Source: Acetobacteraceae bacterium (GTDB taxonomy: Bacteria > Pseudomonadota > Alphaproteobacteria > Acetobacterales > Acetobacteraceae). From it: a DNA stretch of 64,000 nucleotides. Positions 62,656 through 64,000 of the stretch are shown one piece after another. The notes beneath the pieces were generated by a model. It worked only from the letters and a program-made list of their open reading frames with translations, was not told where the DNA came from and did no database searches. The DNA lies in the NCBI GenBank assembly GCA_947455205.1, contig CANGNF010000002.1:1-64000 (forward strand). The letters run 5' to 3'. Both the position numbers and the translations under genes were made by a program. Numbering within the stretch: position 1 is the first letter of the stretch; the number at the start of each line of letters is the position of its first letter.

Positions 62656-63821
62656 CAGAAGTACCCGAGCGCGAGGATGCCGTCGGTGTCCATGTCGCCG
62701 CTGACGATCTTGCGGCCGATCAGGTCGCGCAGCGTCTCGCTGGCGCCACCGCCGAGCGAGCCGTAGCGCGCGCCGCGATACAACCGCGAGACCGGGTATT
62801 CATCGGTGAAGCCGAAGCCGCCATGCACCTGGATCGCCTCTCCGGTCACGCGGATCGCCATCTCGTTGGTGAAGACCTTGGCGGTGGCGGCCAGGAAGGG
62901 GTCGGGGAAGGGGTTCGCCGTCCAGCAGGCGCGGTACAGCAGGCCGCGCGCGGCCTCGATATCCTTGTACATGTCCGCCAGCTTCCAGCGGATGCCCTGG
63001 AAATCCGCGATCGGCTTGCCGAAGATCGGCCGCTCCCGCACGTACTTCACCGCTTCGTCAAACGCGCCTTCGGCCAGGCCGAGCGAGATCGAAGGGTTCA
63101 GGCAGCGCTGGGTGTTGAAGGCGTTCAGCAGCTTCTTGAAGCCGTCTTCCCGGATGACGATGTTCTCGTCCGGCACTTCCAGGTCGTTGAACTGGACCTC
63201 GTGCAGGTTCTCGCCGCCCATGGTGTGGTAGGTGCCGGTCACTTCTAGGCCAGGCGTGCCCTTCTCGATCAGCACGCAGCCGATGCCCTCGCGCCCCGGC
63301 TTGCCTTCGATGCGGGTGAAGACGACGAACATGCCGGCTTCCTCGGCGCGGCTGATCAGCGTCTTCACGCCGTTGATCACCCAACGGTCGCCTTTCCGCA
63401 CGGCGTTGGTGCGGTAGTTCCGCACATCGGTGCCGGCATGCGGTTCCGTCATGCAGATGCTGAGGATGCAGTCGCCGCTGACCACCTGCGGCAAAATGCG
63501 CTCACGGATGGAAGCCGGCGCGTAGTGGCTGATGACGCGGGTCTGCACGCCCGCTTCCCCCAGCACCGCCATGGCGGTGGGGTAGCAGACCTTGGCGATC
63601 TCCTCGAGGATCAGCGCCGTCTCGAACACCGGCAGCCCCATGCCGCCATATTCCTCCGGCACGGTCATGCCGAGGACGCCGAGCTCCGCCAGCTCCTTGA
63701 TGTTCTCCCAGGGGAAGGTGCCGTCCATCCAGCGCAGCGCGCGCTGGCGGAATTTCCCCTGCGCCAGCTCGCGCACGGATTCCACCATGCGCCGCTGTTC
63801 GTCGTTGAGCTTGAACTCCAC
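62655..63821 (-). CDS. Acyl-CoA dehydrogenase
   Basis: 388 aa from GTG 63821. Three-domain FAD enzyme: LGVLGMTVPEEYGGMGLPVF, SICMTEPHAGTDVRNYRTNA, DRWVINGVKTLISRAEEAGM, and the C-terminal VHGGFGFTDEYPVSRLYRGA. The YEGT catalytic stretch of MCAD-type enzymes is replaced by GGGASE, as in members whose catalytic Glu lies elsewhere. It introduces a C=C into an acyl-CoA, presumably the one made by the ligase encoded downstream. Confidence 0.94.
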   Translation of the reverse strand: MEFKLNDEQRRMVESVRELAQGKFRQRALRWMDGTFPWENIKELAELGVLGMTVPEEYGGMGLPVFETALILEEIAKVCYPTAMAVLGEAGVQTRVISHYAPASIRERILPQVVSGDCILSICMTEPHAGTDVRNYRTNAVRKGDRWVINGVKTLISRAEEAGMFVVFTRIEGKPGREGIGCVLIEKGTPGLEVTGTYHTMGGENLHEVQFNDLEVPDENIVIREDGFKKLLNAFNTQRCLNPSISLGLAEGAFDEAVKYVRERPIFGKPIADFQGIRWKLADMYKDIEAARGLLYRACWTANPFPDPFLAATAKVFTNEMAIRVTGEAIQVHGGFGFTDEYPVSRLYRGARYGSLGGGASETLRDLIGRKIVSGDMDTDGILALGYF

Positions 63822-63822
63822 G

Positions 63823-64000
63823 CTAGGCGGCCAGCTTCGCCACGCCGCCGGCCAGGGCGCCGGCGCTCTCCAGCGCGCAGAGCCGGTCGAACAGGCGGTT
63901 GCTGTTCAGCGGCGCACCGGCGGCGCAGTCGACGAACTTCTCGCGCAACTCATCCAGCGAAAGCGGCAGCTGCGCGTTGCCCTTGGGGAAGCGCACTTCC
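63823..64000 (-). CDS. MmgE/PrpD family protein, C-terminal end only
   Basis: The last 58 codons are present, reading EVRFPKGNAQLPLSLDELRE, then KFVDCAAGAPLNSNRLFDRL and a TAG at 63823-63825. The PKG...PLS.DELREKF.DCA pattern is the C-terminal region of MmgE/PrpD (2-methylcitrate dehydratase-like) proteins. It leads directly into the acyl-CoA dehydrogenase and so is probably part of the same operon. The rest lies beyond the window. Confidence 0.8.
   Translation of the reverse strand, partial: EVRFPKGNAQLPLSLDELREKFVDCAAGAPLNSNRLFDRLCALESAGALAGGVAKLAA

Overview
The window reads as chromosome from a very GC-rich alphaproteobacterium, most likely an Acetobacteraceae/Roseomonas-type member of the Rhodospirillales. 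The evidence is a TrcR-type DUF1013 regulator, a COQ9 gene divergent from rpsU, paired YdcH-like (DUF465) proteins, a DUF1192 protein, and four tricarboxylate-transporter type (Bug/TctC) binding proteins without their membrane partners. No rRNA, tRNA, CRISPR array or phage module was seen.

Region 1 (1-28810) is a surface-glycan locus scarred by insertion sequences. The left edge is the 3' end of an IS5-family element. It is followed by a methyltransferase carrying an extra beta-rich module, a divergent cysNC / cysD pair (APS and PAPS synthesis), glmS and glmU (UDP-GlcNAc supply), a small unknown protein, a tail-anchored protein with the same beta-rich module, and a coiled-coil protein built on 42-bp tandem repeats. 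A long minus-strand run follows in transcription order: UDP-glucuronate 4-epimerase type gene, a broken copy of a giant TPR-glycosyltransferase, a nest of broken IS1380, IS110 and IS5 pieces, an intact 1609-aa TPR-GT4-TPR glycosyltransferase, a 1275-aa multi-module GT2 glycosyltransferase, a frameshifted nucleotide-sugar dehydrogenase, kdsA, kdsB and kdsD. Both TPR-glycosyltransferase copies share the same upstream layout: a sigma70-like promoter with a 17-bp spacer, a predicted start site only a few bases before a short ORF beginning MSMAPGVLA, and an ATGA stop/start overlap into the large gene. The beta-rich 'GW' module recurs in the methyltransferase, the membrane-anchored protein and (five times) the GT2 enzyme, and ties the locus together. 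I infer a Kdo-containing, uronic-acid-containing and possibly sulfated or methylated surface polysaccharide.

Region 2 (28900-50400) is accessory catabolism and uptake: a LysR regulator, a CMD-family protein, a flavin-dependent LLM oxidoreductase with tandemly repeated 3' end, a complete branched-chain-type ABC transporter (livHMGF plus binding protein) leading into an SDR, a VOC protein and an alpha/beta hydrolase, then a GSA-type aminotransferase, three Bug receptors, two class III CoA-transferases, an enoyl-CoA hydratase, a MaoC hydratase, an HD-domain protein, a nitroreductase, an RTX protein and a KGG-repeat protein.

Region 3 (50500-59750) is conserved housekeeping: metallophosphoesterase, rpsU, def, COQ9, a 25-aa membrane microprotein, two neighbouring OmpA-family porins with clear terminators, purEK, two YdcH-like proteins, trcR and a DUF1192 protein.

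Region 4 (59730-64000) is a tightly overlapping minus-strand operon: MmgE/PrpD (cut by the window edge), acyl-CoA dehydrogenase, a two-subunit SucC/SucD-type acyl-CoA ligase, and a Bug receptor. This looks like an uncharacterised organic-acid activation and oxidation pathway.
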